DNA of 64,000 nucleotides, from contig OU862880.1 of NCBI GenBank assembly GCA_917880725.1, positions 33,833,831-33,897,830 on the forward strand, given 5' to 3'. The translations under genes were made by a program, and so were the position numbers. This document shows positions 9,223 through 24,200 of the stretch, piece by piece. The stretch is from Selenia dentaria (taxonomy: Eukaryota; Arthropoda; Insecta; Lepidoptera; Geometridae). Under the pieces are notes generated by a model. It was not told the DNA's origin. It saw only the letters and a program-made list of their open reading frames with translations, and made no database searches. Every line of letters starts with the position of its first letter. The first letter of the stretch is position 1.

Positions 9223-12200
9223 GTAAGCTTCAATTTGGTGTAAACTAATAAAGGATGAAAGACTGTAAAGAGAGCTAATGAATGGCTGTGAAAAGAGAGA
9301 TAAATAAATATGTAGCTTGGTAGCTACTTATGTATCAAACAAAGAATTACATATATACTCATTATTTATTGTAAATGGATACTGGATACTAACAACATGT
9401 GCAACATACATTACTACATCACATTTATAAAACTTATCGTAATATGTCTACAACTAATAATTGTTGATGGTGATGCTCGCATAAGTCTATGACCCATAAT
9501 TTAATTTGGGATAAGAAAAGTCCAGTCTAACCTTTTATCTAAATATTGGTTTTTCAAATTGGAGTTGAATTAACTAGTTCCCTAATGATTCACTGAAATA
9601 CTTATGACAAAATGCTACATTACAATAAATGTTTCGAATGGAAATAATTTCTAAAATATGTTATTTAAAAATGATATATTATATATACTGTTTGAATACA
9701 GCTTGTTTCAAAAACCTCTCATTTCATAAATGTTTTGTTTCACAAACAATCACATTATAAGCATTTATTTTGCTAACTTAAATCTTGTAAAATGTATTGA
9801 ATTATATTTTGTTATAGTTTAATTTTTAATTTCATAAGTAGGTACTTAGTTGTTTTTACATATTCACAATTGACAAAGTTTCACTATCACAACAAGAACT
9901 TACCTATTTATAAAGAGTATGTGAAGTAGTTTGTGGATAGGTAATTTTGTTGTGCACTACTCAATCCAACTATCTATAAAAATAACCTAACCTAGGGTGA
10001 GCCACAATCATTCATTACTTTATTTTGAGTGCTATGTCAAATTTCCTGGAATCATAGAAACATGGCGTCTGGTGAGTCTACATGTTAATATCTGTCAAAT
10101 TGCTATCTAAAAAACTGTGAACACAGGCAATGAAATACAAGGCATATGTACAACCAAACTGATAAAATAAGAAATATAACCTAGCTACTGCCGAAATATA
10201 GCCATATAGACATAATCTGGTGCTCCGTGTAAATAAATCTAGCCAGAAATTCAAATTCCTCCTGCTCTACATTACAAAGCTGGGATGCCTTGGGTAAAAG
10301 CTGTGCTAAAGGCAAAAGTGCACATAACACCCCATGTGGGACATCAGCGCAGGACTTATTGCCCCATATTATAGAATAAGACTTAATCAATAAAATGAAT
10401 CAAATGATTTGCATGAGCCAGATTGACAAATGTACCACTGTGTGAAGAAAACAGATTTGTAATATCTACACAAGTCTCAAGTTAATAACCTCATAAACCA
10501 TGTTCTAGTTTACGCATAGAGTTTATCTCTTAAAGCAAATAACTAACATCCATAAGCTTCAGCTGGCATTCTCAGTAATGATGTCATGTAACCCACACAT
10601 ATATCTGGGCCAGAATAAACAATGAAATGTATTTGTTTGTGTGCTACAAATAATTCTGAGCATGTGGCACCATGTTGTGATTAAAACATCTGCAGATGTT
10701 ATATCTATATTATACCTTAATAATGTTTACCTAATAATTGATATGCATTTGATGTACTAATTTCAAACTGTGTTCAATTTCAAGAAATTGTGGCACTTTG
10801 AACATACAAGAAGGAAGATGATGTCCAATAGGGTAGTTGACACAGTCAAAAATAAATTACAATGTAATGTTAACTTAATAGTAGTTGGAGCAAATAACTC
10901 AATGAATTAAAAAAAAATATATGCATTGGATTAACTTTATATTGAATAAATAAAATGTGTACTAAAGTTTCTAAAAGTCATGTCAAAAACGGATGTAGCT
11001 GCGGAAATGGTGTCATAAGGGCAAAAATAAACATGTGGTATGATAGTGTCGTACCTCATCAACAGATTGAGAATCAAGCAAGTGAAGAAAGCATCTAATA
11101 TTATTGCTTTAAATTTTTGTACATACTAGGTCAAAGGACAAACTGTCGATTCACGACTAAGTTTATAATAATATTTTATAGACAATTTGTTAATCTTGTT
11201 ATCACTGTTGTAATTGTTACACATTTGGATTTGGATTTAAGGTTTTTTCTTTTTATGAATCCAAAAGGATCTTGATAGATAGACAGATAAACAGACGGGC
11301 AACAAAGTGATCCGATAAGGGTTGGTTTGTCCTTTTGAGGTGGACAACCTACATAGAACAAATTATGTGGCTAAAATGTAGTTTTATTTTTTTCAAGTAG
11401 GTAGTGAGAGTCTGCTCTAAGAAATAAGTCAGTTATTTAACTACTGTTTTGTCACATAAATGCATTACTAAAACTTGCTAACACAATTTGAAGAAAAAAA
11501 AAAAAATGTTTTATAATTTTATACACTTTACCTACACTTGTGCACTATTGTGAACATCAACAGTTAATAATCCACCACTATTACAAGTCAACACTTGAGA
11601 AAAACACAAAAGAAAATAAATTACAATAGTCATTGTTGGTTTTTCTCGCCATCTGCATACTCAAGCAAGCAACCTCCAAGCAAGCAAGACGAATTATAAC
11701 CACAACACTGTTTGTTTTTGCCTTACGGCCCGTCCCAATAATCTATCGATCGCCGGTTTACCTTACTAGAGTTAGATATTTGACACTATTTGTATGGATG
11801 TTGGGTCAAATTTCTATCGGTAGTAAGGAAAACTGTGGATAGATAGATTATAGGGATCCCCCATAAGTGACGTATTATACGACGAATTGGCCGCCATTGA
11901 GTAATGTTTTAGCGCCAATTTTAAAAGTTGAAATAAATACTTCGTTTTTTTAGTTTAGAGTTCTTTAAAAAAATATGCTAGGTCTCCACTTCGGTGTCCT
12001 GATTAATTTAACGTACAATAAAAAAATGGTCAACAACCCTATTAATTTTGCTATGTACATAACTTTATAAGAAAGGTATTGTGAATTGTGAGTGCAAATC
12101 ATAGTAAAATTCTTATGAGTGTATTGTGAAAAAATAATGATTTGTAATATGTATGTTAGTGCATACTTTTTTTTACTAATGATTGTAATATGGAAAAAAA

Positions 12201-15200
12201 TATAGTATTGAACAGCCCCATAAAAAAACAGTTTATGAAATTAAATGGAGGTATTCATTGTATATAGAAATAAAATCAATTGTACATATTGACTTCCCCA
12301 TTTTTATCTCAAAAAACAATTTTAGTGAGAATAGGAAAAAATACATAAAAAATCAGTAGTAGCATTGTAATCTTTTGCTTAAAGAATGTGTGTGCTGATT
12401 TATTGACATTCACTAGTGAAAGTATTGATAGTATTCATACAATAATCTATAGAGAGTCGTGTAAATAGTAATTTGAAACCAACTCCCATATTGAAGATAC
12501 TCAAATTTTTAAGACATTAGGTCTTAAAATGTTGATGATAAATTATTATTAAAACAAAAAATAATATCCAAAATAAAATAAAAAATGTACATCAGTTCAC
12601 ATTCAAAAAAATTGAGTAACATACAAAATATTTTTTTTTTTCAAAAACCCCTGCATCCAGTTTAATAAAATGTTTAAGGGACTACCTTTGAAGTATGACT
12701 ACCCAACAAAAAAAATCATATGCAACCCTTATTTAACAGAACAATTGTATTACAAACATACAAAAATCATACAGTTGAATTGAGAACCTCTACTATTTTA
12801 AAAACTGAATAAAATAGATTGTTTAAAAAAATTTTATGAACCTTGTTTGTAAATGATGTTTACAGATGAGCTACATGATTCTTATCATACATTTTATAAT
12901 CAGGCAGCTGATAAGCCTTAGTTAAATCAGCACTGCCTGAATATTCGGTTAAAGTAAAGCTAAAATTGTGTATCTATAGGTCACTGAACTTACTTATCAC
13001 TGTCAGCTTGTAGACATATTGTTACACACATTGTTACTGAGGTAGTTTGTACGTAAAGAATTGTTAATTTGTAAATAGTAGATTAGTAGCCAAGGGCTGT
13101 AAGGCACCCTCGAACTATAGGCGCCCTCGCTGCAATTGATGCTTACACTCGAGCTAACTACTCTGCTTTACATCTCGATTGTGAGGTAAGTAGAAAAAAA
13201 ACCGGCATTACAAAAATAAAATTGATGACTATTATACTCATACGAAGACAAGGCTGAATAGCGAAGCGACCTCTTTTGTCATTGGGCTGAATGCATGATG
13301 TCTATTGCCAGTATGATGGTTAGATGTACGCGCACTTTTTGAAAGAGTGAATTGTTTTTTTTTTAATTACTCACTGCCCTAGGGCTTTTCTAGCTACATT
13401 ATTACCCTAGAGCGCTAATTGGTCACCTACAAGCCCCATTTGGGGGTAATAAGGACCTACTTACCGAATATGAGACCGCCCTAGGGCTTTTCTCGCTACA
13501 TTATTACCCTAGAGCGCTAATTGGTCACCTACAAGCCCCATTTGGAGGTAATAAGGACCTACTTACCGAATATGAGAGATGTAAACATAATTTATGCACA
13601 TGATAATAGATAGACGAGCAAGTTGCTCAGTTCAGGGCCATTATTCGCTATGCCTACTCAAATAAGTAACGCGGCGCCCTATGATATCTTCAAGGAATGA
13701 CCGTGAAATCAATACATATTTGTGATCATTCATTGAAGATATCGTGACGCGCTGCGTTACTTGTTGAATGGTCATAGCGAATAAATCCCCTGTACCATTC
13801 AGAATTTTAAAATACAGAACTCCAAATCCTGCATGGCAAAGTACTGAGATGGTTACCTTGAGATACGAGGGTGAATCAAAAAGTTCTTAGAAGTGCATAT
13901 ATATGAAACCTTTTTGGATCAAGTTCGATATTCAAATTAAAGAGTGTCTATCACACTATATTTATGCAGACTGTCACTTGTTTTTGTCAGTTCGTTCGCA
14001 TGTAATAAATTTTTTTGTGCAACGAGTTGCTAAAAAGTTAAAATTATGGATAAAAGTGAGTTACGTGCGGTGATAAAATATCTCAGTTTGAAAAAAATGT
14101 CTACGAAGGAAATTTTTTTGGACATTCAGCAGACATTAGGGGGTGATGCTGTACCCTATTCTACGGTTGCGTACTGGGTGGCTGAATTTAAAAGAGGTAG
14201 ATCAAGCTGTAAAGATGACCCGCGTTCTGGGCGGCCTTCAACCTCCGTTACAGAAGAAAATGTCAAAAAGGTTGAGAATCTGGTTTTTAATTAGACAGAA
14301 GAATGACTATAAAACATATAGCTGAGATCCTAAAGATATCTTTTGGTAGCGTTCAATCCATTTTAATTGATTCACTGGGGTTCAAAAAAGTGTCTGCAAG
14401 ATGGGTGCCACGAATGTTAACCGACGAAAACAAAAAGCGACGTTTGGAAATTTCCAAGCGTAATCTCGAAATGTTCCAGCGTGATTCGGATAATTTTTGC
14501 CGTCGTCTTGTCACCATGGATGAAACGTGGGTCCACCATTTTGATCCTGAAACTAAAAGACAAAGCATGTCTTGGAAACGACCATCCTCTCCATCCATTA
14601 AGAAATTTCGAGTTGCTCCTACCGCTGGCAAAGTTATGGCCTCTGTGTTCTGGGATAGTGAAGGAATCCTTTTTATTGATTACATGCCAAAAGGCCAGAC
14701 GATTACTGGACCCTATTATGCAAATTTAATCCCGAAAGTGCGTGAAGCGATTAAAGAAAAACGTCGTGGAAAACTGTCGTTGGGCGTGTTGTTTCTTCAA
14801 GATAACGCTCCTGCTCATCGATCGGAAGTTGCGCTCAACGCAATCCGCTGTGCTGGCTTCAATCTCCTTGACCACCCACCATATTCTCCGGACTTAGCCC
14901 CAAGTGATTTTCACTTATTTCCAAAATTAAAAGTGGAAATTCGTGGAACAAAATTTCACGATAATGACGCGGTTATAGCTGCCGTAGAGGACTTTTTCGA
15001 GAGTCAAGAAAATAATTTTTTTTCACAAGGAATAAGGAAGTTAGAAACGCGTTATTCTAAATGCATTGCATTGGAGGGAGATTATGTAGAAAAATAAAAT
15101 ATTATTATTTAAATCTTTGCATTTTTTAATATTGATCCCAAGAATTTTTTGATTCACCCTCGTATAAGATGTTAAATCTCTTGCACTGGGGGTCGATTCC

Positions 15201-18200
15201 ACTAAATAAATTGCAATCGAACCGTAGCTGAACGGTGACTTTTATGCGTTTTCTTATTCTGCTATTGAAAAACAGTCCAGCTGCAGTTACGTTTCTATTG
15301 ACGCAAGCGATCGATCGAAACTATGTTCTGCTAACTCGATAGATCATGAACGCTTTGTCAACTTATATTCGTATACAGTAGGGTCAATTATATATTTTCA
15401 TACCACCTGCGAAAATGTTCTATTAGATGTCACTCAATCTCTACGTAAAGCAAGGCATTACATACGCGGGGCTGTAAAGTTGTATGAAACTCCCTGGGAA
15501 GTAAAGTGATTTGGATTTGGAACGTTAGTTGTAGGAAAACTCTTAGTACGGAGACAGCATACAGAAAAAAAAATAAAAAAGGCGCGAAACGGTTTTACTA
15601 TAAGTAGTGCGTTCGAATAGCCGTAGTTGGCGAAAATTATCTAAAAATGCTCACAAGGGCGTTCGAATTGGGATTCTATGGATGAAAATGTCGTTTATGG
15701 CTCTCTTTGTTCAGTGTTTAAAAAGCTAAAAAAGAGTTATTTTTGCCAACAAAACTGAGTTTGACGAACGCTTTAACAAAAGAGCCAACATTGGCAACGC
15801 CACCAATGAATTGCTAAACGAACGCACGATTGTTGTGCGCCGCGTTGCTATGGGTTACGCACGGCCCCTCTCTGCGCATGCGTTAAGCCCATCACACACG
15901 AGTAAGATAATATATATTATAGCGTCGAATGTATAAGTTATGGTAACTTAACCCACCTTACACGGCGTAGATACTATAATATATCGCATGCGTACATTCT
16001 ATCGCAATCCGTCGCGGGAGCCACACGTCTCGATCGTTCACACTGTAATATATAGAGTGTTCATGTTCTTGATTTTGCGATGCAGCGTATTTTGTTGCTA
16101 GACCCGTTGGACAGTTCCGCGGATGATGATTGAGACTGTGAATTTGATATAACCGTCATATTAGCTAAAAGTAAAAAACGAAGAATCTGCATTGAAGATC
16201 ACAGGAAACACTGTGGTGAATTTAAACTTTACAAAGATCTTTCAGAAAAAAGCAGCTATTTCTTACATTCATGTGGTTATTTGCACAGTACCTACCAGTT
16301 TTTTTTATTGTTTGTCTGTCTGTAATAATCCGGGTAATATCTGCAAAGGCGGGACCAATTTTGATGGGTGCTGAAAGCATTAATTAAAGGGCCACGCAAA
16401 CGAAGTCGCGGCTGCAGCTAGCCTAATAATATAACATAGCCTAATTTCATCAAGAATACTAACATCGATTTAGTAGTTACCTAGTTTGATTGATCTATAC
16501 ATAGTAACTACAATCTAGAAAAACCTATGAGGTTAAGCCCATAGACATTTTTTAAAAGTTCTAATAAGATAACTTTGTCATACCGCTAGTTCGGTTAGTA
16601 ACTAGTAGATCAAAGTAGTCTAGAAGAAAGGCTAATTTTTTCGATGATTTCCTTTATTTGACCAAATTGATTCGCGTAAGCCAGACGTTAGTTTCATTTT
16701 AATTTACAAAGAATATGTCTACGGGTTCGAAACAAAATAGGCACCTAAGATAATGTGAAGCTTTATTAATTTTTGTTGTGAAAATATAAATTTGTTCGGT
16801 AACTGAAGACTAGACGTCCATTTACTGCAACGGTTTTGTCAACAACCTGTATATGATCTTAAGATCAGTATCTGACACTATCTTAAGATGTCTTCATTAT
16901 CTGCAGTAGTCTTAGCGTATCTTAACATGCCTTTCGAATATCGGTAGCATCTTAAGCTACTCTAAGGTAAAATATTATAGTATATTCACCTTGTGTGGTT
17001 GCTCATTGAATTGTATGGTGAGCGATTTGTCCAAATCTGCTCTAAGATATATATCTCATATATTTTTTATAGTATCTTCATCGTGTATGATGGGCTTTAG
17101 CATCTATACTAGTTTGTGATTCAAGGTCATAGTATTGAAGTCATAGATAATACTATATACTGGTTGAAATTAAAATATATTATTATTTTCAACGTGGTGC
17201 ATGTAACTGTACCGAAATATCGAGAGCTCCAAAAGCAACTTAATGTGGTCTACATCTCGTGAGTACTAATTATAACTTAGTTAACAACCGAGAATGTCTA
17301 GAACAGTGTTTTTCATAAAATGTTCCTTCCAAAAATATTAATCTGTCCCTCTATAACGGTACAAATGTGTCCAATATAAATATTAACTATTAATGTATTT
17401 TACTTTTAACTATATAACTGCTATTTTACACCTCTGCGTTTTTATTGTCTCGCAGTAGGTATGAAAAGTAGAGTATGCACCTCGAGGATAAAGCATGTCT
17501 TCGTCTTGGGCGGCTTTAACCCCTCGCTTCACTCAGGACTCTATATAACTCCTTCGCTACGCTTAGGAATTAAATTTTAATCCCCTCGCTGTGCTCAGGG
17601 ATTAACTCAAGAGTCCCCGTTACACTAAGGGTTCAATAGACCGCCCATGACGTAAGACACTGCTTTACTCCCTTTGTGCATACTGTACTATTATTAAAAA
17701 GTAGAGTTTATGTTATGTTTGTGTGACGCTACACTCCAATTTGTCTATAGAAATTGTAGAATGGGTTTTTGCCAAAGTATCGAACGATAACCGAAGTTGA
17801 ACTGCAGTTGCAGCGGCATAGATTGTTGAACGTTGTGAAATAACAGAATTGGCCTCCAGGGTTGTTATTCGCTATGGCCACTCAAAGAAGTAACGCGGCA
17901 CCCTGTCATATCCTCAAGGAATGACCGTGAAATCGATATCGATTTGCGATCATTCCTTGAAGATATCGTAACGCGCCGCGTTACTAGTTGAATTGTCATA
18001 CCGAATATGCCCCTGTAATTTCATTGGAAAAATTCAACTGTTGCCCTTCAACAAAACACAGTGATATTTGCACACTAGTGCTTCACGGTTGAATAACTGG
18101 CAGTAAGTACTTCCGATGACAGATTCTACAAAAGTCCTACCACCATAACTAGGATTATGGTATAACATTGTGGATATCGTCGCCATTCTGGATTGATCAA

Positions 18201-21200
18201 TTAAGTCAATCCACCACTTTGTCATTCGCATTTTTTAAGTAAATACGTATGTTCGTAAATGTATAGTTTAATATCAAACAAAGTGCTTAAAACTTCTATT
18301 GGTATTTAAGCTAAAATGGACACTTACAGTTGCCACATGCTATAATTTATCTACATTCATACATCTAATCAAATAAAGGTGATATGAAGCAAGATTTAAA
18401 TTATATTATTACTATGTGAAAAGTACATAATTTCAAATGCTGCTTTTCAATCTGTATAATTTGTAACATATCCTATAAAGTTTTGGTGGCAAATGTTTTT
18501 AAATTTTGAATACCCCGCGTTGGATAATTCCAGGGTCATCACTGATAAGATAGACAGCGATGGTGACGGTTTCATCACTCTGGTGGAACTCAAGGACTGG
18601 ATCAGATATACTCAGAAGCGGTACATTGACGAAGATGTTGAGAGGCATTGGCGACAGCACAACCCTGATAACAGTGATACCATCACTTGGGAGGTGAGTT
18701 CTATTTGGTTCTATTCAAAATATAGTTTACTTTGATATTAGTCTCAGAGGGTTGACTTTGATGTTAGTCTCAGAGGGTTGATTTTGTTATTAGACTCAGA
18801 GGGTTGACTTTGCTTTGAAATTAGATTCTTCACAAGTATCCTTCTGGAATACTCACGATGAATGAGTATCCCTCTGTGGCTGTGGTAAGGTCACATAGGT
18901 GATACAGGTTTTATTATAGGCATAAACAAAGGTAGGTAACGTACCTACTACTAAAACATTTAGTGTCATAAAAGTTAAGTATCAGTCCATAACATTTCCA
19001 GCGCTGGGACTTGGATCTTCCTCTCAGAGAGAGAACAATCGCTAGGGCGAGACATCCATCATGCGGCTTGGTGGATCGGCTAGAGGCCAACCCTAGTCTC
19101 CGTAGTTTTCAGGTCGCCTAAAGGTCTCCGACATGACTGTTGTCTTTATATAACTCGAACCGATGGCATAACGTGCCCTCCGAAACGCGTAAGCGCCGAG
19201 TTGCATAATACTCGTAACACCAGAGGTCATCCAACCAAAGTTATGATCGCAGCAGTTGAGCAGTTGCGAATGACAATTCATAAAGAGATAGTACAAAACA
19301 AGTAATTTAAGTAGTTGCGAAACATGATCTTTATTTGACGTATTATCTTGGCTTCTAATCATTTTCTTTTGGACGGAATACAAAAATAGTGATTAATAGA
19401 TAATTTATGTATATTGTTTTATGCGGAAGGTTGTTATATTGAAATTATTATATAGCACGACCTTGTCCAAAGCGGAATCAATCTTCTTTGAAAATTTACA
19501 GAAATATTTAAAATACAGACAGGCGTAACCAACCTTTTCAGTATTTCATTCCAACACCTGTTTAAATATGTATTTTAGTATTACTCTATAGACATTTTGT
19601 CTTTTAGCACCTTTTAAATAAGTTGTTAATATTAAATAACTACGAGTATATAGATTTTGATATTTAATTACGTTTTTGCGCACTAGTGCGAGATTTCATA
19701 CTAGACGGGTTGTTAATGTAATCGCCTTGGGTCGTTGATAGTTCATTTTTTCTGCATCCTGCCTGATTCTCGGCTGCATTTCACATCAATGTAAAAAAGA
19801 CTTCATTACAATGAACCGCGACAGATAGCAATGTAGGTCACATTCATTGAACCGCCCGCCGTTGCGAAGTGATCTTAATAGGGCCACAAATTTTATTAAA
19901 ATGTATTCAACAACGATGCGCGATAATGTATGTGCTCATTCAAAATAGGATTTATCGCAGTTTTGTGAATAGTTTGCAGTTCGAAGGATTTTCTGTTTTC
20001 AGGTCTGTGAGACGCTTTTTGAGATGTTGTAAGACGTAGTATACAGGACTTATTTGGCTTATACTCGTAGTGTAGGTACCATTCTGTTATCGTACGCTCA
20101 CGAATATAAAATAGTCATGAACACATTTCGTTCTAGATGACTTTTCCGAACATACATAAACACGAGTTTAAGGCATGTCTTTGCATACAATATTGTTTGA
20201 AGTTTTATTAGGTTTAGATCACGCTCTGTCGCGTGCTGCTCTGCGTTCAGCACGGCCTATGTAACCTGTATATATATATTATAATATAACTATGTAACCG
20301 CGGGTGGCGTGATCTAAAACTGTTTCATCTTTGTAGTGTGCTCGTAGCGAAATGAATGTATATAAAAAAAGGTTGTAAAGTCTGTTTACGGAAGATAGTT
20401 TTACGTGATAGCGTTATAAGACAAGCCGAACGCTTAGGCCGAACGTGCCTCTCCATCGCATGTTCTGTGCTCTCGATTGCACGCTCGGCTCAGGTGGAAC
20501 GTGACAATGAGTCATACTTTTTCGTGCGTGCAGCCGACGTTCATCGATTTATAAGACGTTATTACGTCAAAAAATTTATTTATAATAAGAATTGCATAAG
20601 TATTGAAATTATTTGGGATTAGTAAATACATATTTATTACGGATCCCCTTTTTTTGTACGTAAATCACATCTCTAAGTTCCCTACGTTATTAATCGTAAT
20701 AATAACTCCTCTGCACTGTTTATCATAACACTTCTTTTTCTTAATACTTCAGTAATAAATTATTGTAGCATAATATAACAAATTCCTAATTTTCATAGTT
20801 ATAAACGGATGTCTCGTAATTATATCATTACCCTAATATTAGGTATTTCGAATGATTGCGTAACACACAAGTATGATAATGATAAAATTACCTCACACTT
20901 GGTATTCCAAATAATGAAGTATATGGATGTATCTACAGAAAAAACTTGGTTTTAAATATTTAGGTTAAGTCCAGGTTTGAACTGCGACAACACAATGCGC
21001 GAGCAGAGCGAGCTATGCGAGTGTGCCGCGGCAGGGACCGGTGAAGCACTATAAATCAATTATAGCATTAGTAACAAAACACACTGAGAAAAAGCTAAAA
21101 GCGTCGTAACAACGGCCGATTTGGTTGGTATGACGGCAAAAAACCGACCAAACTTTATTACGTTTGGTCGGTTTTTTGCCGTCATACCTACTTACTTGCC

Positions 21201-24200
21201 GTTATTTGTTCGTATTCGAACAAAATTGCCTTCTATGCAGAAAGCTATAAACGCCTTAGTTTACGGCGATTTCAACAAGTAGAATACGATTAATATGACT
21301 TGACATACTATTTGTTTCGACGTACTACCAGTTAGCCGTAATGAAAAATCAGTAAACATGGTAAGTCAGGTTAAAAACGAAGAGCTGACGATGATTTTAA
21401 ACCTCAGTAAGGCGATTTTAACCGTACTTAAATTAAAATGAAACTTTCTTACATCAATATTTACTGCATATAGAGTTATATTTGACTTTCGTCAGGCGTT
21501 TTATAACCTTGTTTACAGCTCGTGGCACTGTAAGCGTGTTGTTAATTCGGACCAGAGTTGTAGCAAAAACGAACCATTTGCGCGAAAAACAAATTCATAA
21601 AAATATCGTGCATAGTGTGAAGGTTAATTATGTGGTGTGTGGATTAAAAAGAAATAATGGAATGGATGGACCGACTTTTACAACTTTTACATCAAAATGA
21701 AGGGACACCAGTAAAAACATTGTAGAAATAAACAAACACCTGTCACTTTTGACAGAACGCTCACGACGATTATGGTGTAGAGCATGGTTCATGTAATCGT
21801 CAATATGGCGGCTGTTAAGACGTCATCGATGACGTAGCGTGGGCCATCGTAATCACGCTCACGGTGAAAGGGACCGACTGTTATCGCGCTAATAGCGATT
21901 ATGGCTCAATTGGGACCGCACTGTAGATTTTTAAATGTACTGTCAGACAAACAGCCTCTTGTTGGAGTGAATACTGCTAAAGAAAACAATCTTTCTACTG
22001 GTCATTCACAATCGCTAAATAAAGGTTAAGTGTATTTTAATGTTAAAATGTATTTTGAAGCCTTATTTCAAATACTAATTACAAAATACCTCGTCGTCAG
22101 GTATTTGAAATACTAATTATAAATTATATTTTAAGGAAATAATTGAAATACAAATACTAAATACGTATTTGTATTTCAATTACGTATTTGAATTACAAGT
22201 AATTCAAACACTGCCCAACCTTCGGTATAAAACAATAATAGTAGGGAAATAAATGTTGTATAATTGTGATTGTTATTATTTTGGTTACTAATGATGAATG
22301 TCTTTCAAACCTTAAAATAATATGAGCTTACTTATATATGAGTACATGCTACATTAGAAATGTTCATATGAAACCATATGACATTTCAGAAACATGAAGA
22401 CGATTATAATGAACTATTTTATAGTACATTAAATTATGATGGTAACTTTTAGAAGAAAAAATAGGGTAACATATAACCACTTATTACATACCCTTACCGT
22501 AGTCGTAGGGAACCCTTAAAAGGGTAACATAAGCTACTAAACTACGTTATTCAGTGTTAAAAAGAAACATGTACCTACAACTTAGCCTGCCCGTCATCTG
22601 GTTACGGCCACGCCAACAAGAAGTAGAAAATAGGAAAACCGTTATTTGGATTCTAGATTCATGTCAACGGCAACAGGCGACAACTTTTCAATGGAATATA
22701 TCTCTGATTTGTGTTTGTTGAACAAGTTAAATTGTAAAAATTCTGCAATGTAATGTAAAAATAAAAGTGTGAGAATTCGGTATGTAAAGTTTTTTTTGGT
22801 ATTTTTTTTATATTTTTATTTCGTAGATTAGGTCATTATAAGAAACTAATTTCAATAATTTTGTTTTATATTCAGTAGTTATTTTATAATATTTTTTTGA
22901 AAATTTGAATCCTATGACGTCACTTTTTTGCACAAATATGTAGTTGCGTTGAGAAGCCAAGAAAAGCACGCGAGTAAAAAAAAAGAAACTAGAACACTTG
23001 ACAGTGACACCTACTAATTCGTAAGTCTCTATTCAATCAAAACAAAAGTGCAAAAAAGTGACGTCATTTAGAGGTCAATGAAAGTCGAATTATTTCATCG
23101 TTTTTTGTTAAAATAAATGGCATCTTATCGTTTTAAAAGGTCAGAGTAGAAAAATAAGGGTTTGTAACATAAAATCTCGAAATGGTTTCGGAATTGGCAT
23201 AGGTTAATTTTTTTTAGCATACCGAATTGTCGTATGATATCGGCAAAAGTAAAACGCCTGCTATAATCTACTAGATTCTTAGCTTACGTCAGGATCATAA
23301 GCGGCAACTTGTGGCACAGTCTATTCATACCCGTATCATTAAGAATAAGGTGAAAGGTCAACTCGGCAAGAAATAAGTCATAGTCAAAGTTAAAGTCAAA
23401 ATCATTCATTCAATTTAGCCATCAAAGACGCACTTGTGAACGTCAATTATTCATTATAATGTACTTTAAAGGCGCTACCGCCGCGTTCCAAAATATATAG
23501 AGCTTACCGAGAAGAAGCGGCAAGAAACACGGGGCCATTCTTTTCATATAGATTTTTAAAATGTTTCTACATAGGTACCACTATTATTACATTTTATGGG
23601 TGGCAGGTGACAACTTGCAAGAATTGAAGTATTCAATGCATCTTTGTTTTCTATTTAATGTCTGACTTTATATGCTTTTATTATTAAAACGTTTTTTACA
23701 GTCCACTTGAATTTTGCCTCTGTGAGCTCAGTTACGTGTTTTGGAATTGTATTGTTATAAAAAAACAGGGCGTGAAGCCACATATGGGTCAGCTATAAAC
23801 CACACTAGTTCACATTCTGGCTCTGTCTGTAACATTGCAATGTTACAAATGTTGATTGTATGATTGTTGAGTTTTGTAGTATTTCATATACTAAAGTAAC
23901 GATTTTGTTCAATACAGCCAATTTACTTACTAAAATTATGTGCCTGTACACGCATCCTAAGTGACAGCCCTGTTCTATCAGTACTATCCAGCTTTGGAAA
24001 CGCGAAATCCCAGGATCGATTTCTGGCTTAGGCAAATACTTTTGTGACGAGCTCGTGCCTCTCGCGGCACAGTGTGTGGACGTTAGGAAATCCTGGGCTA
24101 GGGCACATTTTTATGTACCTACATTTAGGCTTACTAACTCAAAATTCTTGATGAAGGAAACATAAACTCATACTTATTAATATGACTATATTTTTTAATT

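Larger units (their letters stand above)
15886..17096 (+). mobile_element. PIF-Harbinger element, internally deleted
   Basis: Inverted ends AGCCCATCACACACGAGTAA on the left and AGCCCATCATACACGATGAA on the right complement are flanked by TTA at 15883-15885 and 17097-17099, the Harbinger target site. A subterminal pair (TAGATACTATAATATA against TATACTATAATA) extends the symmetry. At 1211 bp it is far shorter than an autonomous copy (about 3 kb), and only a stub of a protein is left inside. Confidence 0.85.

Noticed and set aside
10063..10078. ATGGCGTCTG followed by a GTGAGT donor, as an alternative first exon of calumenin
   Set aside because: It would end in phase 1 while exon 2 needs phase 2, and it carries no signal peptide.
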